In this document: piece after piece, positions 7,335 through 14,987 of the stretch
Numbering within the stretch: position 1 is the first letter of the stretch
Layout: the number at the start of each line of letters is the position of its first letter
Source of the DNA: DASQPR01 sp035263025
Lineage (GTDB): Bacteria; Actinomycetota; Actinomycetes; Mycobacteriales; Micromonosporaceae
Direction of reading: 5' to 3'
Length of the DNA stretch: 24,156 nt
Assembly (NCBI GenBank): GCA_035263025.1
Contig: DATFRR010000011.1
Location: 1-24,156 of the forward strand
Made by a program: the position numbers and the translations under genes
Notes under the pieces: model-generated
Told to the model about the DNA's origin: nothing
The model's input: only the letters and a program-made list of their open reading frames with translations
The model's database searches: none

Positions 7335-8755
7335 CAGTCGGTCTCCCCCGCCGCGATCGTCCACCGTGGACCGGCCGGCGTGTCCTCGACCACGACGCCG
7401 GCGTCCTTGAGCTGGTCGCGGATCGCGTCGGCGGCCGCCCAATCTTTCCGCGCACGGGCGGCGGCACGCTGCTCGAGCGCGAGCGACACGAGGTCGTCGA
7501 TCGTCTCGCGCAGTCCTTCGACCGCGCCCGCGCCCGTCCAGTGCGCGTCCTGCGGATCGACCCCGAGGATGTCGAGCATCGCGCGCACGTCACCGAGTGC
7601 GCCGATCACGCCCGCGTCGTCGCCGGCCGCTAGCGCCGCGTTCCCGTCCCGCAGCCGCTCATGCAGGTGCGCCAGGCCGCGCGAGGTGTTCAGGTCGTCG
7701 TCCATCGCAGCCGCGTATTCCGCAGGCATGTCCGCCGGTGGCACCGCGCCGACGCGCTCGACGGCCCGCGTCACGAAACCTTCGATCCGTTGGTACGCCA
7801 CGGCTGCCTCGCGCAGCGCCGACTCCGAGTAGTCAATGCGCGACCGGTAATGCGGCGACGCAAGGTAGTAGCGGAGCTCGACGGGGCGTAATCCGAGCGC
7901 GATCACCTGATCGAGGTCGATCACATTGCCGAGCGACTTCGACATCTTCGCGTCGCCGAAGTTGAGCAGGCCGTGATGCACCCAGTAGCGAGCGAACGGG
8001 AGCCCGGCCGATCGTGACTGTGCGATCTCGTTCTCGTGGTGCGGGAACATCAGATCCAGCCCGCCGCCGTGGATGTCGAACTCCGGGCCGAGATATCGCA
8101 AGCACATCGCGGAGCATTCGATGTGCCAGCCGGGCCGGCCCCGGCCCCATGGCGACGACCAGTAGGCGTTCTCCGGCTCCCCCGGCTTGACGCCCTTCCA
8201 GAGCGCGAAGTCACGCGGGTCGTGCTTCGCCCGCTCCGGACCGTCCTCGGCCGCCTGCATCGCGTCGGGCTTCTGACCGGACAGTTGGCCATAGTCCGGG
8301 AACGAACGCACGTCGAAGTAGACGTCACCGGAGTCGTCCTTGGCCGGGTACGCATGCCCCGTGTCGATGAGCGCCTCGATCAGCGAGTGCATCTCGGTGA
8401 TGTGTCCGGTGGCTCGCGGCTCGTAAGTCGGCGCCAGTACGTTCAGACTCCGGTACGCCGCGTCGAGCAGACGCTCGTTGCGGTACGCGATCGCCCAGAA
8501 CGGCTCGCCTGCCTCGACCGCCTTCGCCAGCACCTTGTCATCGATATCGGTGATGTTCCGGATGAAGGTGACCTCGAAGCCGCGGTGCACCAGCCACCGC
8601 CGCAGCACGTCATAGTTCACGCCGCTGCGCAGGTGGCCGATGTGCGGGCCGGACTGCACCGTGACGCCACACAGGTAGATGCCGACCTTGCCGGGTTCAC
8701 GCGGGACGAAGTCCCGCACCGATCGGGTCAGCGTGTCATACAGGCGAAGCGTCAC
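7334..8755 (-). CDS. cysS: Cysteinyl-tRNA synthetase
   Basis: A 473-residue class I aminoacyl-tRNA synthetase charging tRNA-Cys. It has the zinc-binding CGVTVQ start of the fold, PHIGHLRSG (HIGH motif), GWHIECSAMC and HGGGLDLMFPHHENE (zinc and cysteine recognition), and AKMSKSLGN (KMSKS). The C-terminal helical and anticodon-binding parts follow. The closely related mycothiol enzyme MshC also has this fold, but the full length with a complete C-terminal domain supports CysS. Start: I prefer GTG 8755 (MTLRLYDTLTRSV), since TAGCAT lies exactly 6 nt before it, as in neighbouring leaderless genes; a TTG at 8761 is the alternative. It overlaps rlmB by one base. Confidence 0.95.
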   Translation of the reverse strand: MTLRLYDTLTRSVRDFVPREPGKVGIYLCGVTVQSGPHIGHLRSGVNYDVLRRWLVHRGFEVTFIRNITDIDDKVLAKAVEAGEPFWAIAYRNERLLDAAYRSLNVLAPTYEPRATGHITEMHSLIEALIDTGHAYPAKDDSGDVYFDVRSFPDYGQLSGQKPDAMQAAEDGPERAKHDPRDFALWKGVKPGEPENAYWSSPWGRGRPGWHIECSAMCLRYLGPEFDIHGGGLDLMFPHHENEIAQSRSAGLPFARYWVHHGLLNFGDAKMSKSLGNVIDLDQVIALGLRPVELRYYLASPHYRSRIDYSESALREAAVAYQRIEGFVTRAVERVGAVPPADMPAEYAAAMDDDLNTSRGLAHLHERLRDGNAALAAGDDAGVIGALGDVRAMLDILGVDPQDAHWTGAGAVEGLRETIDDLVSLALEQRAAARARKDWAAADAIRDQLKDAGVVVEDTPAGPRWTIAAGETD

Positions 8756-8761
8756 CGTCAA

Positions 8762-8767
8762 ATGCTA
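8762..8767 (-). promoter_or_regulatory. -10 box giving a leaderless cysS transcript
   Basis: TAGCAT on the minus strand, 6 nt before GTG 8755. The spacing equals that at orn, the IclR-type gene, the beta-propeller gene and the Lrp gene, which supports the GTG over the TTG at 8761. Confidence 0.55.
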
Positions 8768-8837
8768 GCTGGTCCTAGCCGAACCGCCTGGACTGTGCAT
8801 GTCTAAGCGCCTGGACCTAACCGGTCGGCGCGCTCCC

Positions 8838-8940
8838 GACCGGCCGTGATACGGCCGGTCGTTACGGCGAGCAGCCCAGCCGAGCAATAGCCGCCGGCCG
8901 TGATATGGCCGGTCGGTGCGGCGAGCAGACCGCCCGAGCA
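8838..8940. repeat. Two tandem palindrome-bearing repeats between cysS and the IclR-type gene
   Basis: Two near-identical units of about 47 bp (8840-8886 and 8894-8940) are repeated with a 54-bp period. Each starts with an inverted repeat around a GAT loop: a perfect 10-bp stem GACCGGCCGT/ACGGCCGGTC at 8838-8860, and an 8-bp stem with one G-U pair at 8894-8912. Each continues with CGGCGAGCAG and ends CCGAGCA. The second unit ends 10 bp before the -10 of the IclR-type gene. They could be paired operators for that regulator or mobile palindromic elements. Confidence 0.75.
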
Positions 8941-8950
8941 GGTCGGCCCG

Positions 8951-8956
8951 TACCCT
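8951..8956 (+). promoter_or_regulatory. -10 box giving a leaderless IclR-type transcript
   Basis: TACCCT followed by 6 nt and the GTG at 8963, with no ribosome site. This fixes the likely start of the regulator. Confidence 0.55.
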
Positions 8957-8962
8957 CCCTTT

Positions 8963-9604
8963 GTGGCCGAACGCACGACGGAGACTGCGCAGACGCTCGA
9001 TCGCGGCCTCCGGCTTCTTCATCTCGTTGCTGACTCGCCGGCTGGCCTGAGCGTTACCGAGGCGGCGACCTCGCTCGGTGTCGGACGTGCGGTGATCTAC
9101 CGGCTCGCCGCGACGCTCAGCGAACACGCAATGATCCGCCGCGACGCCCACGGCCGGCTGCGACTCGGTACGGGGATCCTGCACCTCGCAAACCGCGCCG
9201 AACCGCTGATCGCCGACGCGGCACGACCGGTGCTGCGCCGGCTGGCCGAGTCTCTCGGCGCGACCGCGCATTTGACCGTCGCAGATGGCACGGAGGCGGT
9301 CGCGCTGGCTGTCGTCGAGCCCTCGTGGACCGATTTGCACGTGGCCTACCGCACTGGCACGCGCCATCCGCTGGATCGCGGTGCGGCCGGACGCGCCATT
9401 ATCGCGGGCCGGCGCGGCGAGCACAGCCTCGCGGCGACCAGCGGGGAACTGCAGTCCGGCGCGCACGGCATCGCCGCGCCGGTCCTCGGTGTCGAGGACC
9501 TAGAGGCGAGCGTCGGCGTCATCGCACTCGCGCCGCTCGACGCGGAACGCGTCGGTCCAGCGGTGCTCGCGGCCGCCGCCGCGATCGCCACCGCGCTATC
9601 CTGA
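8963..9604 (+). CDS. IclR-family transcriptional regulator
   Basis: A 213-residue DNA-binding regulator. Residues about 10-65 form the winged helix-turn-helix (TAQTLDRGLRLLHLVAD, then GLSVTEAATSLGVGRAVIYRLAATL), followed by the wing with RRDAHGRLRLGTGIL. The C-terminal IclR effector domain contains HLTVADGTEAVALAV and RHPLDRGAAGRAI and is a little shorter than usual (IclR proteins are commonly about 240-260 residues). The GTG at 8963 is preferred because TACCCT lies 6 nt upstream; an in-frame ATG at 8900 would add 21 residues that lie over the palindromic repeats. It is divergent from cysS and convergent with fumC. Effector and targets are unknown; autoregulation through the adjacent palindromes is an inference. 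Confidence 0.88.
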   Translation: MAERTTETAQTLDRGLRLLHLVADSPAGLSVTEAATSLGVGRAVIYRLAATLSEHAMIRRDAHGRLRLGTGILHLANRAEPLIADAARPVLRRLAESLGATAHLTVADGTEAVALAVVEPSWTDLHVAYRTGTRHPLDRGAAGRAIIAGRRGEHSLAATSGELQSGAHGIAAPVLGVEDLEASVGVIALAPLDAERVGPAVLAAAAAIATALS

Positions 9605-9627
9605 TCAGCCCTAACGCCGTTGCCCGT

Positions 9628-9720
9628 CAGTTTGCTCGTCCGCACGCCGATGCCAGAGCCGAGTTTCACCCGTACCAGCGAACCTCGAAAGCCTTACCCC
9701 CCACGACCGTGAGCAAACTG
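9628..9720. repeat. 10-bp perfect inverted repeat spanning 93 bp between convergent genes
   Basis: CAGTTTGCTC (9628-9637) and GAGCAAACTG (9711-9720) are perfect inverted copies, 73 nt apart, in the 147-nt gap between the convergent IclR-type and fumC stops. A 12-bp palindrome TGGGCCGGCCCA (9719-9730) abuts the right arm. This may be a bidirectional terminator or a small inserted element; there is no U tract. Confidence 0.5.
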
Positions 9721-9751
9721 GGCCGGCCCAAGCCGGCGGCGCCGCAAAGGC

Positions 9752-11176
9752 TTACGGCCGCGTCATCCGCAACACATCCAATGCGGCGTCCAGATCGGAC
9801 TCCGAGATGCGTCCCGCCGCGACGTGACCGCGCTCGATCACGACGTCCCGGATCGTACGGTTCGACGCAAGCGCCTGCTTCGCGATCGCAGCCGCTTCCT
9901 CGTAGCCGAGGAACCGATTCAGTGGCGTCACGATCGACGGCGACGCCTCGGCGTAGTAGCGCGTCACCGCCTCGTCGGCCACCAAGCCGGCGATGCATTT
10001 GTCAGCGAAGAGGCGCGCGACGTTGGCTAGCAAGCGGATCGACTCGAGCAGGTTCCGCGCGATCACCGGCATCAGCACGTTCAGCTCGAAGTCGCCTTGC
10101 GAGCCCGCGAATGCCACCGTCGCGTCGTTGCCGAAGATCTGAGCGCAGACCTGGCGGACGGCCTCGCACACCACCGGGTTCACCTTGCCGGGCATGATCG
10201 ACGAGCCGGGCTGGAGGTCTGGGATGAACAGCTCGCGCAGCCCCGCCCGCGGTCCCGAGCCCATCAGGCGGATGTCCCCCGCGATCTTGTGCAGGCCGAC
10301 CGCGATGACCCGCAACTGGCCGGAGGCTTCCACGAGCGCGTCCCGTGCGCCCTGTGCCTCGAAATGGTTGCGTGCTTCGGTCAGCGGCAATCCAGTACGT
10401 GCGGCGAGGCTGCCGATCACGGCCGCGGCGAAGCCGGCCGGCGCGTTGACGCCGGTGCCGACCGCGGTGCCACCGAGCGGAAGCTCCGCGACGCGAGGGA
10501 GCACCGCGGCGACGCGCTCGATGCCGTAGCGGATCTGTGCGGCGTAGCCGGAGAACTCTTGCCCGAGCGTGATGGGCGTGGCATCCATCAGATGCGTACG
10601 GCCGGCCTTCACGACCTCCGACCAACCGCTTGCCTTCGCGTCGAGGGTGGACGCGAGGTGGCTCAGCGCCGGTACGAGATCCTGTGCGAGCGCGGCCGTC
10701 GCGGCGAGATGGATCGACGTCGGGAACACGTCGTTGGACGACTGGGACGCGTTGACGACATCGTTCGGATGCACCGCCTCACCAAGTTCTCGTTCGGCAA
10801 GCGACGCCAGCACCTCGTTCATGTTCATGTTCGAGGACGTACCCGAGCCGGTCTGGAAGACGTCGATCGGGAACTGGTCGTCATACGCACCGGACACCAC
10901 GGCGGTCGCCGCGGCGATGATCGCGTCGGCCTGCCGGCGCTCGATGACGCCCAGTTCGGCGTTCACGTTCGCGGCGGCCGCCTTGATCTCGGCGAGCGCC
11001 GCAATGTGTACGCGTTCCAACGGGTTTCCCGAGATCGGGAAGTTCTCGACGGCGCGCTGCGTCTGCGCGCCCCAGAGCGCGGTGGCCGGCACACGGACCT
11101 CGCCCATCGTGTCGTGCTCGACGCGGAAACCGTTCTCGCCAGGGCTGTCGGCGGCCCGTTCGGCGCTGTAGGTCAT
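9752..11176 (-). CDS. fumC: Class II fumarate hydratase
   Basis: A 474-residue iron-independent fumarase of the aspartase/fumarase superfamily, reversibly hydrating fumarate to malate in the TCA cycle as a homotetramer. It begins with the family pattern FRVEHDTMGEVRVPATALWGAQTQRAVENFPISG. It has TGSGTSSNMNMNEV and the superfamily signature GSSIMPGKVNP carrying the catalytic serine loop. HPNDVVNASQSSNDVFPT is also present. Length and motifs favour FumC over aspartase. The ATG at 11176 has AGGA 7 nt upstream; the GTG/ATG at 11227 would add 17 non-family residues. It follows the class I fumarase gene by 54 nt on the same strand, so the two may share a transcript. Confidence 0.94.
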   Translation of the reverse strand: MTYSAERAADSPGENGFRVEHDTMGEVRVPATALWGAQTQRAVENFPISGNPLERVHIAALAEIKAAAANVNAELGVIERRQADAIIAAATAVVSGAYDDQFPIDVFQTGSGTSSNMNMNEVLASLAERELGEAVHPNDVVNASQSSNDVFPTSIHLAATAALAQDLVPALSHLASTLDAKASGWSEVVKAGRTHLMDATPITLGQEFSGYAAQIRYGIERVAAVLPRVAELPLGGTAVGTGVNAPAGFAAAVIGSLAARTGLPLTEARNHFEAQGARDALVEASGQLRVIAVGLHKIAGDIRLMGSGPRAGLRELFIPDLQPGSSIMPGKVNPVVCEAVRQVCAQIFGNDATVAFAGSQGDFELNVLMPVIARNLLESIRLLANVARLFADKCIAGLVADEAVTRYYAEASPSIVTPLNRFLGYEEAAAIAKQALASNRTIRDVVIERGHVAAGRISESDLDAALDVLRMTRP

Positions 11177-11230
11177 GGTTCCATCCTGCCTTTGCGCGGG
11201 GCGGAAGTCGTCTCGGTGCTTGCCCATCGC

Positions 11231-12892
11231 TCAGCGGCGGCCGATCGTGAGCACTGGTTTGGTGACCTCCTCGAAGAAGTCGTTGCCTTTGTCGTCCACC
11301 ACGACGAACGCCGGGAAGTCGACCACGGAGATCTTCCAGACCGCCTCCATGCCGAGCTCCGGATATTCCAGGACCTCGACGTGCTTGATGCAGTCCTGAG
11401 CGAGCCTCGCGGCGGGGCCGCCGATCGAGCCGAGATAGAAGCCGCCGAACGTCGCACACGCGTCGGTGACCTGCTTCGAACGGTTGCCCTTGGCGAGCAT
11501 CACGAGCGAACCGCCGGCCTCCTGGAACCGACGAACGTAGGAGTCCATCCGGCCGGCCGTGGTCGGTCCGAACGATCCGGAGGCGTACCCAGCCGGTGTC
11601 TTGGCCGGTCCGGCGTAGTACACCGCGTGATCGCGAAGATAGGCGGGCATCGGGTCGCCGGCGTCGAGCCGTTCGGCGATCTTCGCGTGTGCGATGTCGC
11701 GGGCGACGACGAGCGGACCGGACAACGACAGTCGCGTCTTCACCGGGAGCTTCGACAGTTCCGCGCGGATGTCGGCCATCGGCCGGTTGAGATCGATGTG
11801 TACGACGTCGTTGTCCGAGCCAAGCGAAGCGGCGGTCACGTCTGGAAGGAAATGCGCCGGATCGCGCTCGAGCTGCTCCAGGAACACGCCCTCCGGGGTG
11901 ATCTTCGCGAGTGCCTGCCGATCCGCCGAGCAGGACACCGCGATCGCGACCGGGCAGGACGCGCCGTGCCGGGGCAGCCGGATCACGCGTACGTCGTGGC
12001 AGAAGTACCGGCCACCGAACTGCGCGCCGATGCCGAACTGTCGCGTCAACTCCAGCACCTCGGCTTCCAGTTCGAGGTCGCGGAAGCCGTGCGCGGTCAT
12101 GTCACCGGACGTGGGAAGCGCGTCGAGGTACTTCGCCGATGCGTATTTCGCCGTCTTCACCGCGTACTCGGCCGACGTGCCGCCGATCACGACCGCGAGG
12201 TGATAGGGCGGGCACGCCGCCGTACCGATCAGGCGCAGCTTCTCCTCCAGGAACGCCATCATGCGCGCCGGGTGCAGCAGTGCCTTCGTCTCCTGGTAGA
12301 GGTAACTCTTGTTGGCTGAGCCGCCGCCCTTGGCCATGAAGAGGAACTTGTACGTGTCTGGGTGCCCGTCCGGGTCCTCCGCGTAGATCTCGACCTGTGC
12401 GGGCAGATTCGAGCCGGTGTTGCGCTCCTCCCACATCGTGATCGGCGCGAGCTGCGAGTAGCGGAGGTTCAGTCGGGTGTACGCGTCGAACACGCCACGC
12501 GAGATCGCCGACTCGTCCGCGCCGTCGGTCAGCACGTGCCGGCCGCGCTTGCCCATCACGATCGCGGTTCCGGTGTCCTGACACATCGGCAGCACACCGC
12601 CGGCCGCGATGTTCGCGTTCCGCAGCAGATCCAGGGCCACGAACCGATCGTTCGGAGATGCCGCCGGGTCGTCGATGATGGCCCGCAACTGGCGCAGATG
12701 CGCCGGCCGCAGGAAGTGCGCGATGTCGTGCATGGCCTCCGCGGTGAGCGCGGTCAGAACGGCCGGTTCGACAGTGAGGAATCGGCGTCCGCCCGGCCCG
12801 TCGACGACGTCGATGCCCTCCGTCGACAACAGGCGGTATGCCGTCGTGTCCGGTCCGAGCGGCAACAGCGACGAGTACGCGAAGTCGGGCAT
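11231..12892 (-). CDS. Class I iron-sulfur fumarate hydratase
   Basis: A 553-residue single-chain class I fumarase (FumA/FumB type), unrelated to FumC, using an oxygen-sensitive [4Fe-4S] cluster to hydrate fumarate to malate. The N-terminal alpha domain carries three likely cluster cysteines in VLPMCQDTGTA, GTAACPPYHLAVVIGG and HGASCPVAIAVSCSAD. The C-terminal beta domain has GPLVVARDIAHAK and GSFGPTTAGRMDSYV. Both domains are fused as in E. coli FumA (548 residues). The ATG at 12892 is preceded by TACGCT with 7 nt between and no ribosome site, so it is probably leaderless. The frame is open far upstream, but those residues resemble no family. Relatives can use mesaconate or tartrate, so substrate is by family. 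Confidence 0.93.
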   Translation of the reverse strand: MPDFAYSSLLPLGPDTTAYRLLSTEGIDVVDGPGGRRFLTVEPAVLTALTAEAMHDIAHFLRPAHLRQLRAIIDDPAASPNDRFVALDLLRNANIAAGGVLPMCQDTGTAIVMGKRGRHVLTDGADESAISRGVFDAYTRLNLRYSQLAPITMWEERNTGSNLPAQVEIYAEDPDGHPDTYKFLFMAKGGGSANKSYLYQETKALLHPARMMAFLEEKLRLIGTAACPPYHLAVVIGGTSAEYAVKTAKYASAKYLDALPTSGDMTAHGFRDLELEAEVLELTRQFGIGAQFGGRYFCHDVRVIRLPRHGASCPVAIAVSCSADRQALAKITPEGVFLEQLERDPAHFLPDVTAASLGSDNDVVHIDLNRPMADIRAELSKLPVKTRLSLSGPLVVARDIAHAKIAERLDAGDPMPAYLRDHAVYYAGPAKTPAGYASGSFGPTTAGRMDSYVRRFQEAGGSLVMLAKGNRSKQVTDACATFGGFYLGSIGGPAARLAQDCIKHVEVLEYPELGMEAVWKISVVDFPAFVVVDDKGNDFFEEVTKPVLTIGRR

Positions 12893-12899
12893 GACTCGC

Positions 12900-12905
12900 A
12901 GCGTA
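12900..12905 (-). promoter_or_regulatory. -10 box giving a leaderless class I fumarase transcript
   Basis: TACGCT on the minus strand with 7 nt (GCGAGTC) to the ATG at 12892 and no Shine-Dalgarno sequence. Confidence 0.5.
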
Positions 12906-12955
12906 TCCACGCCGGGAGCGGCCGGCTCGGGTACCCTCCGGCGATCATGACGAGG

Positions 12956-12987
12956 CTCATGCCGGACCGACAGGCCGGCACCATGAG
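12956..12987 (-). terminator. Hairpin after the beta-propeller gene
   Basis: CTCAT-GCCGG (12956-12965) pairs with CCGGC (12975-12979) and, past a 3-nt bulge, ATGAG (12983-12987). It lies 7 nt beyond the stop of the minus-strand gene ending at 12994. No U tract follows, which is usual for hairpin terminators in actinomycetes. It is also just upstream of the class I fumarase promoter, so a regulatory role is possible. Confidence 0.4.
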
Positions 12988-12993
12988 ACGGTG

Positions 12994-14322
12994 CTACGGC
13001 CCGGCCGCTTGGCCGCTCGACAGCAGCAGTGGACCGAATGTCCGACCGATGTTGACCACCAGATAGGTGGCGCCGACACCGAGGACCGTCGCGCCACTGG
13101 CGACGTTCAGCACGACCGCGCCGCTTTCCGGCTTGACCGCAACCATGCGCCCGTTCACGGGATCGGCGATCATCACCACGCCCGAACCGACGCCGATCAG
13201 TGCATCCTTTGTCACCGGCCGCTGCCACAGCGGCGCACCCGACTCGGCATCCGCCGCCTGCAGTGTCTTTCCGTCTGCCAGCCGCGCCAACGCCACGGCG
13301 CCGTCGGTCGCGACGATGTGTGCACCAGCCGGTGCGCGATACATGAGCGCGCCCGTACCCACGTTCAGCAGCACGTCTCGGCCGCTCGTGTCGGTGGCGA
13401 GCAGGGCGCCGCCCGCGCCCTTGGGGTCGTTTCGCTGGTCGCACGCGAGGCCGCTGGTGGTGTGCGGGTTGAAGCCGGTCCGCGTCCACCGCGTGGCGTT
13501 CGTTGCGGCATCGCGGCCCTGGATTGTGTAGGTGCACGTGCCGGCATGCGGCGCGGACGTGGCGACGATGACCTCGTTGCCGGCCACGACCACGCGCTGA
13601 TCCTTTCCCGCGGGATAGACGCGCACCTCACGTTTGCGCGCGGTGGATATCACGTGAACATCGCCGCCCAAATTAAGGCCGATAAACGTGGGTACGGCCG
13701 ACGGCACCGCACCGAGGCTCTTCGCGTAATCCGCGGCGATCGGCTGCAGCGTGGCAAACGGTCCACCGAGCCCACGCATCGACGATCCAGCGCCGTCCAG
13801 CTTCGTCCGCCACTGGGGCTTGCCGGACGTCGGGTCGTCAGCCTGCAGTTGGCAGTTCGATTGATGCGGGCAATGCAGGATCAGGATCACGTCGCTGAAC
13901 GCCCACACGGCGTCGCGATCGTTGTCGGACCACAGATGTTCGCCGGAGGCGGCGGCGACCACGTCGAATCCGCCACCAGCCGGGTGACCAACCACGACCA
14001 CCGGGTTCGACCCGCCGGCGACGGTCGCCCACGAGTCGTCAAGCGTCCACAGTCGCTTGCCGGATCCCGGATTGCGCGCCTCGACCGATCCCGCGGCCGA
14101 CACCACGATCGCGCCGGGCACCACGGTCGCCGAGTCAGGTTGGTCACCGGCGCGCACCGCCCACGGTCCGGCCGGTTTCGACAAGGACGTGGCGGTGATT
14201 TCGTCGAGCCACGACACGATGCGCGGCAGCGGATTTGTGTGGGTCAGGACAAAGTAGAGAACGACGAGCGTCGCGACGCAGACGAACACCGCGAATCGGC
14301 AGACGACACGCCAGTTCGGCAT
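12994..14322 (-). CDS. Membrane-anchored PQQ-like beta-propeller protein
   Basis: A 442-residue protein with a short cytosolic start, a single N-terminal hydrophobic helix (about residues 8-27, FAVFVCVATLVVLYFVL) and a large outside domain of repeated beta blades. The repeats show the PQQ/WD-like pattern of an outer Asp/Gly turn and an SG-x-x-LW or GKRLW strand: NPGSGKRLWTLDD, AASGEHLWSDND, DPTSGKPQWRTKL, ADAESGAPLWQRPV, KPESGAVVLNV. This is the BamB/quinoprotein-dehydrogenase fold, but nothing shows that PQQ is bound. Four cysteines in the middle (HCPHQSNC, GTCTYT, LACDQ) could form outside disulfides. TACCGT lies 6 nt before the ATG, so it is probably leaderless. It stands alone after the Lrp gene; its function is unknown. 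Confidence 0.82.
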   Translation of the reverse strand: MPNWRVVCRFAVFVCVATLVVLYFVLTHTNPLPRIVSWLDEITATSLSKPAGPWAVRAGDQPDSATVVPGAIVVSAAGSVEARNPGSGKRLWTLDDSWATVAGGSNPVVVVGHPAGGGFDVVAAASGEHLWSDNDRDAVWAFSDVILILHCPHQSNCQLQADDPTSGKPQWRTKLDGAGSSMRGLGGPFATLQPIAADYAKSLGAVPSAVPTFIGLNLGGDVHVISTARKREVRVYPAGKDQRVVVAGNEVIVATSAPHAGTCTYTIQGRDAATNATRWTRTGFNPHTTSGLACDQRNDPKGAGGALLATDTSGRDVLLNVGTGALMYRAPAGAHIVATDGAVALARLADGKTLQAADAESGAPLWQRPVTKDALIGVGSGVVMIADPVNGRMVAVKPESGAVVLNVASGATVLGVGATYLVVNIGRTFGPLLLSSGQAAGP

Positions 14323-14328
14323 GCGCCG

Positions 14329-14334
14329 ACGGTA
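14329..14334 (-). promoter_or_regulatory. -10 box giving a leaderless beta-propeller gene transcript
   Basis: TACCGT on the minus strand with exactly 6 nt (CGGCGC) to ATG 14322 and no ribosome site. Confidence 0.5.
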
Positions 14335-14407
14335 GACCGCGGCATGGGCACGAGGAAGCGTGACCGATCTGCCCGTGTCGTGCGGTTTCGGTGTGCGCCG
14401 ACGTCTC

Positions 14408-14905
14408 TCACGACGCTGGTTCGACCGCCGATGCGACCAGCGGCATCACGCGGTACGGGATCTGCTCCGCGAGGGCGATGATCGTCGACGACCGGACGAT
14501 CTCCTCGTACGACACGATCAGGTCGATGACGCGCTGTAGATCCGCATTGGACCGTGCGACGATCCGGCACAGCAGGTCGCCGGTGCCCGTGATGGTGTGC
14601 ACCTCGAGCACCTCCGGGATGGTACCCAGGTGCTGCGTGACCGGATCGTGGCCGCGGCTCTGCCGGATCTCGAGCGTCACGAACGCCATGACGCTGTAGC
14701 CCAGCGCCACCGGCGACACCTCGGGGCCAAAGCCGCGGATCACCCCGCGCCCGACGAGTTTGTCGAGGCGTGCCTGCGCGGTGCCGCGGGCCACATGTAG
14801 GCGCCGCGCGCACTCCAACACGCCGATGCGCGGCTCGGCGGCGAGCAGCGCGAGCAGACGCCCGTCCAACTCGTCGAGTCCGCCAGATCGGGCATCGCTA
14901 GACAT
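14408..14905 (-). CDS. Lrp/AsnC-family transcriptional regulator
   Basis: A 165-residue feast/famine regulator. The N-terminal helix-turn-helix spans about residues 10-60 (LDELDGRLLALLAAEPRIGVLECARRLHVARGTAQARLDKLVGRGVI). The C-terminal RAM domain, which binds amino acids and builds octamers, covers about 75-160, with VLEVHTITGTGDLLCRIVARS. It is divergent from hppD; in many actinomycetes an AsnC-type gene next to hppD controls tyrosine breakdown, so an aromatic amino acid is the likely effector (inference). TAAAGT lies 6 nt before the ATG at 14905, so it is probably leaderless, and a TTAACCAG element overlaps this -10, pointing to autoregulation. Confidence 0.93.
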   Translation of the reverse strand: MSSDARSGGLDELDGRLLALLAAEPRIGVLECARRLHVARGTAQARLDKLVGRGVIRGFGPEVSPVALGYSVMAFVTLEIRQSRGHDPVTQHLGTIPEVLEVHTITGTGDLLCRIVARSNADLQRVIDLIVSYEEIVRSSTIIALAEQIPYRVMPLVASAVEPAS

Positions 14906-14911
14906 GCGCCG

Positions 14912-14917
14912 ACTTTA
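14912..14917 (-). promoter_or_regulatory. -10 box giving a leaderless Lrp-type transcript
   Basis: TAAAGT on the minus strand, 6 nt before ATG 14905. It overlaps the TTAACCAG element at 14915-14922. Confidence 0.55.
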
Positions 14918-14987
14918 ACCAGGACTAGTCAGATTGACCAGTGTTGGGTCGGATGAAGCGGTCGAATCGCACAGGTTGACCAGCGTT
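14915..14987. promoter_or_regulatory. Candidate Lrp-type operator: repeated TTGACCAG elements
   Basis: The lrp-hppD divergent spacer has TTGACCAG at 14934-14941 and 14976-14983, in the longer direct repeat GRTTGACCAGYGTT (14932-14945, 14974-14987), plus a variant TTAACCAG at 14915-14922. The two full copies are 42 bp apart, about four helical turns, a spacing that suits a regulator that wraps DNA as an octamer. The first variant sits on the lrp -10. TTGACC also resembles a -35, so part of the signal could be promoter. Confidence 0.5.

Noticed and set aside
8900..8962. IclR-type gene starting at ATG 8900
   Set aside because: The extra residues lie over the palindromic repeat and before the -10 box that fits GTG 8963.
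10097..12319. A 740-codon plus-strand open frame across both fumarases
   Set aside because: Antisense to two firmly identified genes, with no ribosome site or recognisable domain.
12948..13066. A short plus-strand frame after TACCCT and ATG 12948
   Set aside because: The product has no coherent features, the -10 to ATG distance is 9 nt, and it lies over the end of the beta-propeller gene; the region is better explained as a hairpin.
12893..13537. N-terminal extension of the class I fumarase to a 768-residue protein
   Set aside because: The extra residues are antisense-like, overlap the beta-propeller gene, and the family start at 12892 has a fitting -10 box.
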